In this document: positions 34,778 through 44,700 of the stretch, one piece after another | Layout: each line of letters opens with the position of its first letter | Position numbering within the stretch: the stretch's first letter is position 1 | DNA from: Rhodovastum sp963804495 | Lineage (GTDB): Bacteria > Pseudomonadota > Alphaproteobacteria > Acetobacterales > Acetobacteraceae | Length of the DNA stretch: 64,000 bases | Reading direction: 5' to 3' | NCBI GenBank assembly: GCA_963804495.1 | Contig: CAWDQN010000004.1 | Location: forward strand, 62,001-126,000 | The notes under the pieces: model-generated | Told to the model about the DNA's origin: nothing | The model's input: the letters and a program-made list of their open reading frames with translations, nothing else | Database searches by the model: none | Program-made: the position numbers and the translations under genes

Positions 34778-35456
34778 AATCTTGTGGTGCGTGCCGCTGA
34801 CGGCCGTCACAGCCGTCACAATTGCCTTTCACGTCGGCGGAATCGTTGGCATCGGCGTGTTGCTGGCGCAGGCCAAGACCCGGGGCGAGCGGCGGCAAAG
34901 CGGGCCGCTGGCGATGATCCTTTTCGCCGTCGCCATCTTCGGGCTGGCTGGCTGGGCGCTGTCGCTGCTGCACTTCGTGGAAACCGGAATGTGGGCCGGA
35001 GCCTATCTCTGGCCGGGCGCGATCGACACGCTGGCCGATGCCATTCTCTATTCCCTGGACTCGCTGACGACACGTGGCGCATCGGGGATCGAACAGGGAC
35101 CGCCATGGCGGCTGATGGGGGCCGTGGAGGCGGCCAACGGCGTTTTGCTGTTCGGCATCAGCACAGGGTTCCTCGCCGCCGCGGTCGGCAATTTTTGGCA
35201 TCGGTTCCGCACGATGGCGCCGCGGCCGTCGCATGCGCCGCCACGAATGCGTGAACGCGGCCCTCATCGCCATGGCGCATCGCGTTTCCGGTCGCACGGT
35301 TTTCTGAAACTGTCCTGCGCGGCGCGTGCGGCGAGGCCGGGTGCACGCATGGCGGGCCCGGTCTCGTTCGTGGCAGGGGGCCGCTTGCGCCATTGCCGCC
35401 TCGCCCTGATGACCGGGGTCGAGTCGAGGGTCGCTTCGGGTTGCAGGACCCTGTAG
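34758..35456 (+). CDS. Two-helix ion-channel-like membrane protein
   Basis: A 232-residue protein with three hydrophobic stretches. The pair around YSLDSLTTRGASGIEQGPPWR is laid out like the pore helix, filter and inner helix of Ion_trans_2 potassium channels. The filter reads TTRGASG instead of TxGYG, so potassium selectivity is unlikely. Residues after about 165 are arginine-rich, do not look like a folded domain, and may be run-on translation into intergenic sequence. Function is unknown. Confidence 0.55.
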   Translation: MTVWTSEILWCVPLTAVTAVTIAFHVGGIVGIGVLLAQAKTRGERRQSGPLAMILFAVAIFGLAGWALSLLHFVETGMWAGAYLWPGAIDTLADAILYSLDSLTTRGASGIEQGPPWRLMGAVEAANGVLLFGISTGFLAAAVGNFWHRFRTMAPRPSHAPPRMRERGPHRHGASRFRSHGFLKLSCAARAARPGARMAGPVSFVAGGRLRHCRLALMTGVESRVASGCRTL

Positions 35457-35697
35457 GCTGGCGCGGGCGCATCCTCGCTGGATGCTTGACGGGTGGTGTG
35501 AGGGAAGTCGGGATGAATGGATGCATTCGCACGCGTAAATGACCTCCAGGGTGACGTTTTTGCGCCGAACCAGCGGATTCTGGCCTGCAACGCCAAGGGC
35601 ATGAGTGCCGGCCGGCGGCGCCGTCTGGCCACATCTCCGTGGCCTGGGCGGTCGCCCCCGGGGCCACGCCTGCGGTGCGGGGTCGGGTTGGCCAACC
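35457..35697 (+). promoter_or_regulatory. Upstream region of the B12/Kai cluster with a perfect palindrome at the start codon
   Basis: A 241-base non-coding region. Its last 12 bases before the ATG are GGTTGGCCAACC (35686-35697), a perfect palindrome that could be an operator or could hide the ribosome site. No Shine-Dalgarno sequence is obvious and I do not see the B12-box of a cobalamin riboswitch. Confidence 0.4.
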
Positions 35698-36786
35698 ATG
35701 TTGCTTGAAACCCGGTCGCCGCAGGCGCAGGCAAGCGATGGGATCGGCGCGGCGCGCGCGGACATCCTCGACCAGCTGATGCACTCGGTAGCGGCTTCGC
35801 ATCCGGTTGTTGGCGGCGCCGGTGACAATGACGCACAGGACCTGCTGCGCCAGGTCGCCGACCGTCTGCTTGCCGAACTCCAGCGCGCCTTGTCATGGAA
35901 TGAGCCGGCCCTGTTCGTCGACTGCGTCGGATGGGCCAAGGCCGTACTGCTGCCGCGCGGGGTGCCGGCGTCAGCGCTCGAGGCGCATCTGGAGCGGATG
36001 GCGGCGGCGGTGGGCCGCGGCCTTCCCGAGGATGCGGGCCAGCAGGCATCGCGGGCTGTCATGGCCGGCTTGCGGGCAATGCCGGATCTGCCGGCGGCAC
36101 AACCCGCTTTCCTGCAGCCCGGCGCTCCGGTCTCACCGCTCGCGTTGCTGTATTTCCGGGCCCTGCTGCGCGGAGACCGCCGCCTGGCCAGCCGGCTGGT
36201 GGTGGCGGCGGTGGAAAGCGGTGTTCCGATCAGGGAGATCTACCTTCACGTCTTCCAGCCGGCCCAGTATGAAATCGGCCGCATGTGGCAGCTCAACCAG
36301 ATCGGCATTGCCGAGGAGCACTTCTGTACCGCGGCGACCCAGCTGATCATGTCGCAGCTTTATCAATACGTCTTTTCCAGCGAACGAATTGGCTTAACCG
36401 TCGTCGTGGTGTGTGTGGGCGGCGATCTGCACGAGCTGGGGGCGCGCATGGTTGCCGATTTTTTCGAAATGGATGGCTGGGATTCGTATTATACCGGCGC
36501 CAACACGCCCTTCAGCGGCGTGATCCAGGCCGTGGCCGCACGCCGCGCCGATGTGCTGGCGATCTCGGCCACCATCCCCCATCATGTTCAGGAGGTGAAG
36601 CGCCTGATCGACCAGGTCCGCACGCACCCCGGTTGCGTCGGCGTGAAGATCATCGTCGGCGGCCTGCCGTTCACGCGAAATCCGGAGCTGTGGCGGATGG
36701 TGGGCGCGGATGGCACCGGCGCGAATGCCGACAGCGCGATTGCTGCCGCGAACAGTTTGGTCGGTCGTCGCCGGGAAGGTCCTTGA
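35698..36786 (+). CDS. B12-binding sensor with CarH-type W-x9-EH motif
   Basis: A 362-residue cytoplasmic protein. The N-terminal 130 residues are helical and resemble the small protein encoded at 38229. Residues 155-225 are a B12-binding four-helix cap (ALLYFRALLRGDRRLASRL ... GRMW), with Trp197 followed by nine residues and Glu207-His208. That is the motif that caps adenosylcobalamin in CarH photoreceptors. Residues 235-350 are the B12 Rossmann domain with DLHELG (D243, H245, G248), where His245 would ligate cobalt. The residue after Trp197 is Gln, whereas CarH has a His there. There is no DNA-binding domain, so output probably goes through the kinase coupled by a TTGA overlap. Confidence 0.85.
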   Translation: MLLETRSPQAQASDGIGAARADILDQLMHSVAASHPVVGGAGDNDAQDLLRQVADRLLAELQRALSWNEPALFVDCVGWAKAVLLPRGVPASALEAHLERMAAAVGRGLPEDAGQQASRAVMAGLRAMPDLPAAQPAFLQPGAPVSPLALLYFRALLRGDRRLASRLVVAAVESGVPIREIYLHVFQPAQYEIGRMWQLNQIGIAEEHFCTAATQLIMSQLYQYVFSSERIGLTVVVVCVGGDLHELGARMVADFFEMDGWDSYYTGANTPFSGVIQAVAARRADVLAISATIPHHVQEVKRLIDQVRTHPGCVGVKIIVGGLPFTRNPELWRMVGADGTGANADSAIAAANSLVGRRREGP

Positions 36787-38033
36787 GCGAGCCTTCCGAA
36801 GGCGGGTTCGCAGTGCGGTGTCGCGCCGACGGCACCGTCATCGGCGTGCTTCGCGACGATCTTGGTCTTTCGGCACGCATGCTTCCCGGCACGCGCCTGG
36901 AGGCGCTTGCCCCCCCGGGCGCCAGGGATAGGCTCAATGCCTTCGCCGACGCGGTCCGCAGACAAGGCACGTCGTTCGACTGGGAGATCGCGGTTTCCAT
37001 GGACGCGCAAACGCTGCCGCTGCATTTCGCCGGCACACGCACCGACGACGGCATGCTGGTGGTCGCGGCACGGACCAGGGGCGCGCTTGTACGGGTGAAC
37101 GAGGAGATAGAGCCTATCAACACCGGGCAGGCGAATACAGGGTCCTCGCTTGCGGAACCGCTGTCCGCCGTCGCGCTGCCCAACAAGGACGGCGACGATA
37201 CGAAATTCGAAGGTCTGATGCGGGTAAACAACGAACTGGCCAATCTTCAGCGGGAGATGGCGCGCAAGAATGCCGAGCTCTCGAAAATAAACGAGGAAAA
37301 AAACCGACTTCTTGGTATTGCGGCGCATGACTTACGCAGCCCTTTGGGGGTCATTCTGACCTATAGCGAGTTTCTGGAAAGCGAGGCGGCGGATGTACTC
37401 GACGCCGAGCAGCGAAATTTCGTCCTGGCGATTCGAATGACGACTCAGTTTATGCTTCAAATGCTGGATAATCTTCTTGATGTTTCGCAAATCGAGGCAG
37501 GACAGCTGAATTTAGATTTGCAGTCGGTCGATCTTGTTGCGTTATTACAGCGCAACCTGGCGCTGAACCGGGTTCTGGCGGCGCGCAAGCGGATCACCAT
37601 TGGCTTGCAGACAGAATTTCCGGCACAATACGTTCTCGCCGACGCCGCCAAAGTCGAGCAGATTCTCAATAACCTGATCGGCAATGCCATCAAGTTTTCC
37701 CCCCCCGGCGCGCCGGTGGATGTCCGGTTCGACGTGGACGATGAGAACGTCTCGATCATGGTGGGCGACCAGGGACCGGGCATTCCGCCGGCGGACCTGC
37801 CGAAGCTGTTCAAGCCGTTCAGCAGGACCAGCGTGCGCCCGACAGCAGGCGAAAAGAGCACCGGCCTCGGCCTTGCCATTGTACGCCGGATTGTCGAGGG
37901 TCACGGGGGCAGGATCTGGGTCGAGAGTGAGGTTGGCCGCGGCTCCCGCTTCATTTTCACCCTGCCGAAAGCAGGGCCCGGACGATCGTTCCCACCGGCC
38001 GCACCGGCGAGGAGTTGGGCGGCTCTCCCCTGA
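36783..38033 (+). CDS. Sensor histidine kinase coupled to the B12 protein
   Basis: A 416-residue soluble kinase. A PAS-like input domain (about residues 10-110) leads into a coiled coil (LMRVNNELANLQREMARKNAEL). HisKA has the phospho-acceptor in AAHDLRSPLG (His182). The ATPase domain has an N box (NNLIGNAIKF), G1 (DQGPGIP), an F box and G2 (GLGLAIVRRIVEGHGG). There are no membrane helices. The start is a TTG (36783) inside the upstream stop (TTGA), which implies translational coupling with the B12-binding sensor. The partner regulator is probably the REC protein two genes downstream. Confidence 0.87.
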   Translation: MSEPSEGGFAVRCRADGTVIGVLRDDLGLSARMLPGTRLEALAPPGARDRLNAFADAVRRQGTSFDWEIAVSMDAQTLPLHFAGTRTDDGMLVVAARTRGALVRVNEEIEPINTGQANTGSSLAEPLSAVALPNKDGDDTKFEGLMRVNNELANLQREMARKNAELSKINEEKNRLLGIAAHDLRSPLGVILTYSEFLESEAADVLDAEQRNFVLAIRMTTQFMLQMLDNLLDVSQIEAGQLNLDLQSVDLVALLQRNLALNRVLAARKRITIGLQTEFPAQYVLADAAKVEQILNNLIGNAIKFSPPGAPVDVRFDVDDENVSIMVGDQGPGIPPADLPKLFKPFSRTSVRPTAGEKSTGLGLAIVRRIVEGHGGRIWVESEVGRGSRFIFTLPKAGPGRSFPPAAPARSWAALP

Positions 38034-38093
38034 AAAAATTTTGGGTTCCCAAGGACCTTTCACCTGTCGCGGCGAAGGCGCGGGGCGCGCTAC

Positions 38094-38131
38094 GGCCCGT
38101 CCGGGGTCAGAGACCCCGGCCTTGCTTCCCC
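38094..38131 (+). repeat. Dispersed GC-rich intergenic repeat, copy 5
   Basis: The core ccggggtcagagaccccgg (a perfect stem around CAGAG) is followed by ccttgcttcccc. A TTGGGTTCCCAAGG palindrome lies about 50 bases upstream, echoing copy 3. It occupies the gap between the kinase and the small helical protein. Confidence 0.65.
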
Positions 38132-38228
38132 GGTCTGCCCGCTCACGAGCGTCGGCATGGTTGTTCTCTCGCCAGCCTCCTGCTAGGCTGTCAGGTCAAC
38201 AGTTTGTGTTTCCGAAGCGGACTCCAAG

Positions 38229-38885
38229 GTGATTTCTGCCAGCATGCTCAACGCCGAGGCGGGTGCGCATCCCGTGCCTTCCGAACCGCCGAAGTTACAG
38301 GCGTCACTGCGCGCCGCTGATGCCTGCTGGCGCCGGTTTCCCTATCTGGCCGAGCGATACGGGGACCGCGGGCACCGGTTTACCCGCAGCGACAGCGCCT
38401 GGCTGGCCACCCTGACGCAGCCCGACATGCCGGATGTGATGGCGCAAATTCGCTGGTTGCGCGAGATGCTGGCGACACGGGGAATCCCATCGGTCATTCT
38501 GCAGACCCAGCTGGAGATCCTCTGCGACGAGCTTGATGCCGCCGCACCGGAGGGGCACGCGACGCATGCCACGCTGCGCCGGGCCGCCGAGGATCTGCAT
38601 GAAGCCCGCCGGTCGCATATTTCGGACGCGCAGACGGCGGCGCTGACGGCGTGCTTCGAGGCGGCGGCCGAGGCCTGCTGGCGGGTACGCCTGCCGCACA
38701 CGCCTTTGCTGCTGGTGTCGGCGGTGGCCGACGAAATGGACGGCAGCCCCGGCGCGACAGAAAGCCTTGGCGGTTGGCTGACCGACCGGACACGTTTTCC
38801 GGCAAGCTGGATTACGGCCGTCGAGGCCACGCTTTCCCAGGCCCGCATGGCCGCCGGCGCCCCGGCGCAAAGCGGGCAGACTTGA
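38229..38885 (+). CDS. Small helical protein of the Kai cluster, related to the N-terminus of the B12 sensor
   Basis: A 218-residue all-helical protein that I do not recognise as a named family. Its segment WLREMLATRGIPSVILQTQLEIL lines up with WAKAVLLPRGVPASALEAHLERM in the N-terminal part of the B12 sensor, and acidic/alanine helices follow in both. It may therefore be a stand-alone copy of that sensor or dimerisation domain. The GTG at 38229 is used here; ATG 38244 is an alternative, and neither has a strong ribosome site. Its stop overlaps the response regulator start (TTGA), so the two are likely made together. Confidence 0.7.
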   Translation: MISASMLNAEAGAHPVPSEPPKLQASLRAADACWRRFPYLAERYGDRGHRFTRSDSAWLATLTQPDMPDVMAQIRWLREMLATRGIPSVILQTQLEILCDELDAAAPEGHATHATLRRAAEDLHEARRSHISDAQTAALTACFEAAAEACWRVRLPHTPLLLVSAVADEMDGSPGATESLGGWLTDRTRFPASWITAVEATLSQARMAAGAPAQSGQT

Positions 38886-39895
38886 GTCGTCCGATCCAAG
38901 CTGACCAACCCGATGTGAGCCCGTCGCAAGAGCTGCAGACGACGGCGCAGCATGGCAACCGCGAGGACGGTTCGATCAGCACTCCGACGCTGCCCGCCGC
39001 GGTGTGGTCGGCGCATATTCTCGTGGTCGACGACGACCCCGCGATCACCGCTGGCACCGCCAGGCTGCTGTCGCGCGATGGCTATTCGATCATCCAGGCG
39101 AGCAGCGGCGAGCAGGCGCTGCGGCTTGCCGCGCAGGTGCCGCCGGATCTCATCCTGCTCGACGTCATGCTGCCGGACATCGACGGGCTGGAGGTCTGCC
39201 GCCGGCTCAAGGCCGACCCGCGCACCAGCCAGTCCTTCGTGGTGCTCTGCTCGGCGCTGCGCACCGACGGCAATGCGGTGGTCCTGGGGGTGGACGCGGG
39301 TGCCGATGGCTACCTTTCCCGGCCGATCGAAAATCGCGAACTGCTCGCCCGGGTCCAGGCCTATCTGCGCCACAAGACCACGATCGACGCATTGCGCGAC
39401 AGCGAGCGGTATTGGCGTGAGCAGTTCGAGCGTGAGCGCCAAGCCAGCTACGATGCCGAGATTCTCGCGCTCGGCCAATCGGCCACCGGCGCCCTGCCGG
39501 TGAGTGCGCGCCTGCTTGGCATCGGACCGCTGAGCGAAACCGCGCCGGCGGCGTTTGCCGAGCTGCGGGCCGAATACGAGTCGCTGCTTGGGCAAGCGCT
39601 TGAGCAGCGCATGTTCCGGGTCGAGAATGTGGTCACGCATGCCCTGCGCGATCTCGCGGAACGCCTGTTCCAGTTGCGCGCCGGTGCGCGCGACGTGACG
39701 GAGCTGCATTACCGCGCGCTGTCCGCGCGCGCCGCGGGAGAAGCACCGGGCCGCGCGCGCGCCTTGATGGAGGCCGGGCGGCTGACCTTGCTTGAGCTGA
39801 TGGGACGTGTGCTGAATGCCTATCGCAGCCGGCAACCCGAGCTTCGTGGCCGCCCCGAGGCGGTCCTGTCCGCCAACGAACAGGCATCGCCATGA
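38882..39895 (+). CDS. Response regulator with helical C-terminal domain
   Basis: A 337-residue protein starting at a TTG within the previous stop. The receiver domain spans residues about 40-160 (acidic pocket VVDDDP, phospho-acceptor Asp94 in LLDVMLPDIDGLEV, then the conserved Ser/Thr and lysine regions). The C-terminal 170 residues are helical (ALEQRMFRVENVVTHALRDL), with no recognisable DNA-binding or enzymatic domain. It overlaps kaiB by ATGA, so it is likely a partner in the Kai phosphorelay. Confidence 0.8.
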   Translation: MSRPIQADQPDVSPSQELQTTAQHGNREDGSISTPTLPAAVWSAHILVVDDDPAITAGTARLLSRDGYSIIQASSGEQALRLAAQVPPDLILLDVMLPDIDGLEVCRRLKADPRTSQSFVVLCSALRTDGNAVVLGVDAGADGYLSRPIENRELLARVQAYLRHKTTIDALRDSERYWREQFERERQASYDAEILALGQSATGALPVSARLLGIGPLSETAPAAFAELRAEYESLLGQALEQRMFRVENVVTHALRDLAERLFQLRAGARDVTELHYRALSARAAGEAPGRARALMEAGRLTLLELMGRVLNAYRSRQPELRGRPEAVLSANEQASP

Positions 39896-40185
39896 GTCAG
39901 TATCGCCTCAAGCTGTATGTGACCGGCCAGTCACCGCGTGCGGAGCGGGCCATCGCCAATCTGCACCGGCTCTGTGAGCGCGAGCTCGGGGGGCGCTACG
40001 AAGTCGAGATCATCGACGTGCTGGAACATCCTGACCTTGCCGAGAAGGAAAAGATCCTCGCCACGCCAACGCTGGTGAAGTGTCTGCCGCCGCCCACGCG
40101 GCGCATCATCGGCGACCTGTCCATGCCCGATAAAGTTCTGCTGGGGCTCGATCTCTGGCCGCCGACCGCGTCTCAGGCCGGCTGA
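39892..40185 (+). CDS. kaiB: Circadian clock protein KaiB
   Basis: A 97-residue KaiB of normal size. The thioredoxin-like opening is KLYVTGQSPRAERAIANL. EVEIIDVLEHPDLAEKEKILATPTLVK is the fold-switch region, ending in RRIIGDLSMPDKVLLGL. In cyanobacteria KaiB binds the CI ring of KaiC. It is coupled to the response regulator upstream, and only one base separates its stop from the kaiC start. No kaiA is present, as in other non-cyanobacterial kaiBC loci. Confidence 0.95.
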   Translation: MSQYRLKLYVTGQSPRAERAIANLHRLCERELGGRYEVEIIDVLEHPDLAEKEKILATPTLVKCLPPPTRRIIGDLSMPDKVLLGLDLWPPTASQAG

Positions 40186-40186
40186 C

Positions 40187-41738
40187 ATGAGTTCCCCGGA
40201 AACCAGTGAAACCACCGCGCAGCCGATGACCAAGACGCACACGATTACGAAACTACCCAGTCATATTCCCGGCTTCGACCATGTCGCCGATGGCGGCCTG
40301 CCGATGGGCAGGACCACGCTGGTGTGCGGCAGCGCCGGCAGTGCCAAGACAATTCTGGCCGCGCAATTTCTGGCCGAGGGGATCCGTTGCGCCGGCGAGC
40401 CGGGGGTGTTCGTCACCTTCGAGGAAAGCGCCGAGGACGTGCGCCTCAACATGAGCGGCTTCGGCTGGGACATCGCGGCCTGGGAGGCCCAGGGGCTGTG
40501 GGCGTTTGTCGATGCCTCGCCGGAGCCCGCCCATGAAGCGGTGATCGTCGGCGATTACGACCTCGGTGCGCTGCTCGCGCGCATCGAGCATGCCGTGTCG
40601 CGGGTCGGCGCGCACCGGCTGTCGATGGATTCGCTGGGCGCCATCTTCACCCAGTTCACCGACAGCGCCACCGTGCGGCGCGAGATGTTCCGCATCGCCA
40701 CCGCGCTCAAGCGGCTCGGCCTGACCGCCTTGCTGACCGCCGAGCGCACCGCCGAATACGGCGAGATCGCGCGCTACGGCGTTGAGGAGTTCGTGGCCGA
40801 CAATGTCATCATCCTGCGCAACGTGCTGGAGGGCGAAAAACGGCGGCGAACCCTCGAAATCCTGAAGTTCCGCGGCACCGCGCATCGCAAGGGCGAGTAT
40901 CCGTTCTCGATCATCAATGGCGAGGGCATGGTGGTCATCCCGCTGTCGGCCATCGAGCTGAAACAGCGATCGTCCGATGTTCGCATCACCTCCGGCAGTG
41001 CCGACATGGATGCCATGTGCGGCGGCGGGTTCTTCCGCGATTCGATCATTCTGGTTTCCGGTGCCACCGGCACCGGCAAGACCCTCATGGCCACCGAGTT
41101 CATGGCCGGCGGCGTCAACCTCAAAGAACGTTGCCTGTTGTTCGCCTTCGAGGAAAGCCGGGAACAGCTGTTCCGCAATGCCAGCGGCTGGGGCGTGGAT
41201 TTCGAAGGCATGGAGCGCGAGGGGTGGCTGAAGGTGGTCTGCGCCTATCCGGAGACCGACGGCCTCGAAGATCACCTCATCCGCATGAAACGGACCATCG
41301 AGTCCTTCGCGCCGCAGCGGGTGGCGGTCGACAGCCTGTCGGCGCTGGAGCGGGTGTCGAGTTCCGCGCGGTTTCCGCGAGTTCGTCATCTGCCTGACGT
41401 CATTTATCAAGCACCAGGAGATCGCCGGCGTGTTCACCGCCACCACGCCCAACCTGCTGGGCGGTGCGTCGGTGACCGAGGCACATATCTCCACCATCAC
41501 CGACCTGATCATTCTGCTTCGCTACGTCGAGATGTACGGCGAAATGCGGCGCGGCCTGACGGTGTTGAAGATGCGCGGCTCACGGCACGACAAGGACATT
41601 CGCGAGTTCACGATCGACGCGCGCGGCATGCATATCGGCAAGCCGTTCCGCGAAGTCACTGGCATCCTGGCTGGAAGCCCCCGTCATGCCGGCAGCGGCG
41701 AAATCGACGTTATTCGCAATCTGTTCACCGCCGAATAG
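40187..41738 (+). pseudogene. kaiC: Circadian clock ATPase/kinase KaiC, one +1 frameshift in CII
   Basis: With one base removed at 41372-41374 this is a 516-residue double-domain KaiC. CI has a P-loop GSAGSAKT (48-55; the glycine before lysine is alanine) and catalytic FEES (78-81). CII has GATGTGKT (292-299) and FEES. The autophosphorylation region TEAHISTITD keeps all three hydroxyl residues equivalent to T426, S431 and T432 of Synechococcus KaiC. Frame 1 derails after VSSSARF; the correct frame resumes REFVICLTSFIKHQEIAG and ends NLFTAE at 41738. If the indel is real, CII loses its phosphorylation sites. Confidence 0.9.
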
Positions 41739-41742
41739 CGCC

Positions 41743-44700
41743 GTGGCAGCGACGCACACCGTCCTGGTCGTTGACGACGAGCCCTTGGCGCTGGCGGCGA
41801 CAGTCCGGATCCTCGAAAAGGCCGGCCTCGTCGTTCTGAAGGCCGTGGATGGCAAGGATGCACTGGCTCAGGTCCGCGCGCAGCATCCCTCGCTGGTGCT
41901 GCTGGACGAGCATCTCCCGGACATCCGCGGCATCGACGTGCTGCGCCAGATCCGCGCCGACACGACGCTGGAGGCGGTGTCCGTGGTGCTGATCAGCGCC
42001 CATTTGTCCACCCCGGACCACCAGGCCTATGGGTTCGATTGTGGCGCCGATGGCTACATCGTTCGCCCGATCACCAATGCGGAATTGTTGGCCCGCGTTC
42101 GCGCGCAATTGCGTCAGCGCGACAGCATCGACAGCTACCGCGCCAGCGAGGCCCGGATCCGTATGCTGATCGAGCAGCAGGTGGACGCTGTGCTGGTCGT
42201 CGACCGGGTGGGCATGATCCAGTACGCGAACCCGGCGGCCGGCGCGTTGTTCGGCCAGCCGCCGGCTGAACTTGAGAGCGCATCCTTCGGATTTCCCATC
42301 GTCGCCTCTGACGAGGGCACGGTCCAGGAACTTGATATCCCGCGCCGCGGCCAGCCGCCGGCGGTGGCGGAGATGCGGGTCACGCCGATCGAGTGGGAGG
42401 GGCAGCAGGCCTGGATAGCCACCCTGCGCGACATCACGGCGCGCCGGGCGGCCGAACAGGCCGGGCGCGAGAGCCAGGCCTTGCTGGACATGGCCACCAA
42501 CGTCGCGCAGCTCGGTGCCTGGAGCGTCGACCTGCTCACCGGCGCGCGGGTCTGGTCGGACAGCACGCGCGGGATTTTCGATGTCGCTCCCGGCGTGACC
42601 CTGCCGCTCGCGGACATCGCCGCCCTGATCGCGGCGGACCAGCGCGCGGAATTCCTCGACAGCTTCGATGCCTGCGTGCGCACCGGCGCGCCGTTCGATA
42701 TTGAAACGGAGGTGACCACCGTTACCGGGCGGCACATCTATTTGCGCTGTCTCGGCGAGGCGGTGCGCAGCGAGGCGCAGCGAATCGTCCGCGTGCAGGG
42801 GGCCTTTCAGGATATCACCCAGCGCAAGCAGGCTGAACAGCTCATCGCCCGCAGCGAACGTCGGTTTCGCGAGCTGACGGAAGCGATGCCGATGATCGTC
42901 TGGACGGCGACGCCCGACGGCAGGCTGGACTACTTCAACCAGCGGTTCTTCGAGTATACCGGGCTGCCGCCTGACCGGCCGGCCGAACGGTGCTGGCAGC
43001 AGATGGTGCCGGCGGCGGACCTGAAGCGCTGCGCGCCGGCCTGGGCACAAGCCTTGCGCAGCGGAGAAACCTTCGAGGCCGAGTTTCGCCTGCGCCGTGC
43101 CAGCGATCAGAATTTCCGCTGGCACGTTGTCCGCGCCGTCGCCATCCGCGAACACAGCGGTGCCATCGCCAGGTGGTACGGGACCGCTATGGATGTGCAC
43201 GAATCGCGGATGTTGCAGGAGAAGGCGGAGCGTCTGGCCGAGCGGCTGACGCAGGCGCGGAATCTGGCAGAGCAGGCGAGCCGGGCCAAATCACGATTCC
43301 TCGCCGGCATGAGCCACGAACTTCGCACCCCGCTGAACGGTGTTTTGGGCTATGCGCAGCTGCTGCACCTGGAGGGAGGGCTGACGGCCGCACAATCGAC
43401 GCATGTGCATGCCATGCTGGACGCCGGCACGCATTTGCTCGGCATGATCAACTCCGTCCTCGACCTCTCGCAAATCGAGGCCGACCGGCTGGAGCTGCGT
43501 GCATCCGCCATTGACCTGCCGGCGACCGCCCGCGCGTGCCTTGACGTGGTCCGTCCCGCCGCGGACGCGAAGGGACTTGTACTGCGCCTAATCGAAGCGC
43601 CGGACATGCCCCCGGAGGTGATGGCCGATCCCACCCGATTGCGCGAGGTGCTGCTGAACCTGATCGGCAATGCCGTGAAGTTCACCGCCGAGGGGTCGGT
43701 GGAGGTGCGCCTGGGGATGGCGGGCGACGCGGCCGCGATGCGGGTCGAGGTGGTGGACACCGGCCCCGGCATTCCCGCCGACTTCCGCCGGCGGCTGTTT
43801 CAGGACTTCGAGCGGCTCGGCGGCGACTCCATCGAGGGCGCCGGCCTCGGTCTGGCGCTCTCGGCCCGGCTCATGGCCCTGATGGGGGGGAGGCTCGGCC
43901 ACCAGGACAACCCGGCCGGCGGCAGCATATTCTGGCTGGAACTGCCGGTGACAGCGATGGAGTTTGTGCCGGCGGTCGCGGACCTGCACGACCAGAGGCG
44001 GCGCCTGGAGCGGCAACTGCACGTGCTGGTTGTCGACGACGTCGCCATGAACCGCGAGATCACAAGCGCCTTCCTCAGAGCCGCCGGTCACCGGACCGCC
44101 TGTGCGGCGGGCGGCGAGGAAGCGGTCGCGGCGGCCGCTACCGGCGAATATGACGCGGTGCTGATGGACCTTCGCATGCCGGGAATGGACGGGTTTGAAG
44201 CGGCCCGGCGTATCCGGGCGCTCGCGGGTGCGGCTGGACAAGTCCCGATCATTGCCCTGACCGCCCAAGTATTCGCCGAGCATGTCGAAGCGTGCCGCCG
44301 TGCCGGCATGGACGGCCACCTGGGCAAGCCCTTTACGCAGGACACGCTGCTTGACGCCGTCGCGCGCGCCTTGACCGAAGCGGAGGCCCGCCGCGGGACC
44401 CGCACGGCGGCGGCCGACACGCAGCGGGTGGTTGCGGTTCGGCCGGTCGTCGCGGAATCGCCACCCCCCGCGACCGCAGCGGAACTGGCGGTCTGCGATC
44501 AGGAGTCGTTCGATTACATCGCGTCGTTCCTGCCGACCGAGGCGATCACGACATACATGCAGTCGCTCGCTGCCCGGGCGGCGGCGCTTCTGCAGCAGCT
44601 TCGCCAGCCCTTCACTCCCGCGGCGGGCACCCAGGCCGTCGCCGCGGCCGCGCACAGCCTGGTGGGCAGCGCCGGCCTGATCGGCTTCCAGCGGCTCGCC

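Noticed and set aside
35457..35697. Cobalamin riboswitch upstream of the B12 sensor
   Set aside because: I looked for the B12-box and conserved stems and found only an incidental GCCAC; the region does not match the riboswitch layout.
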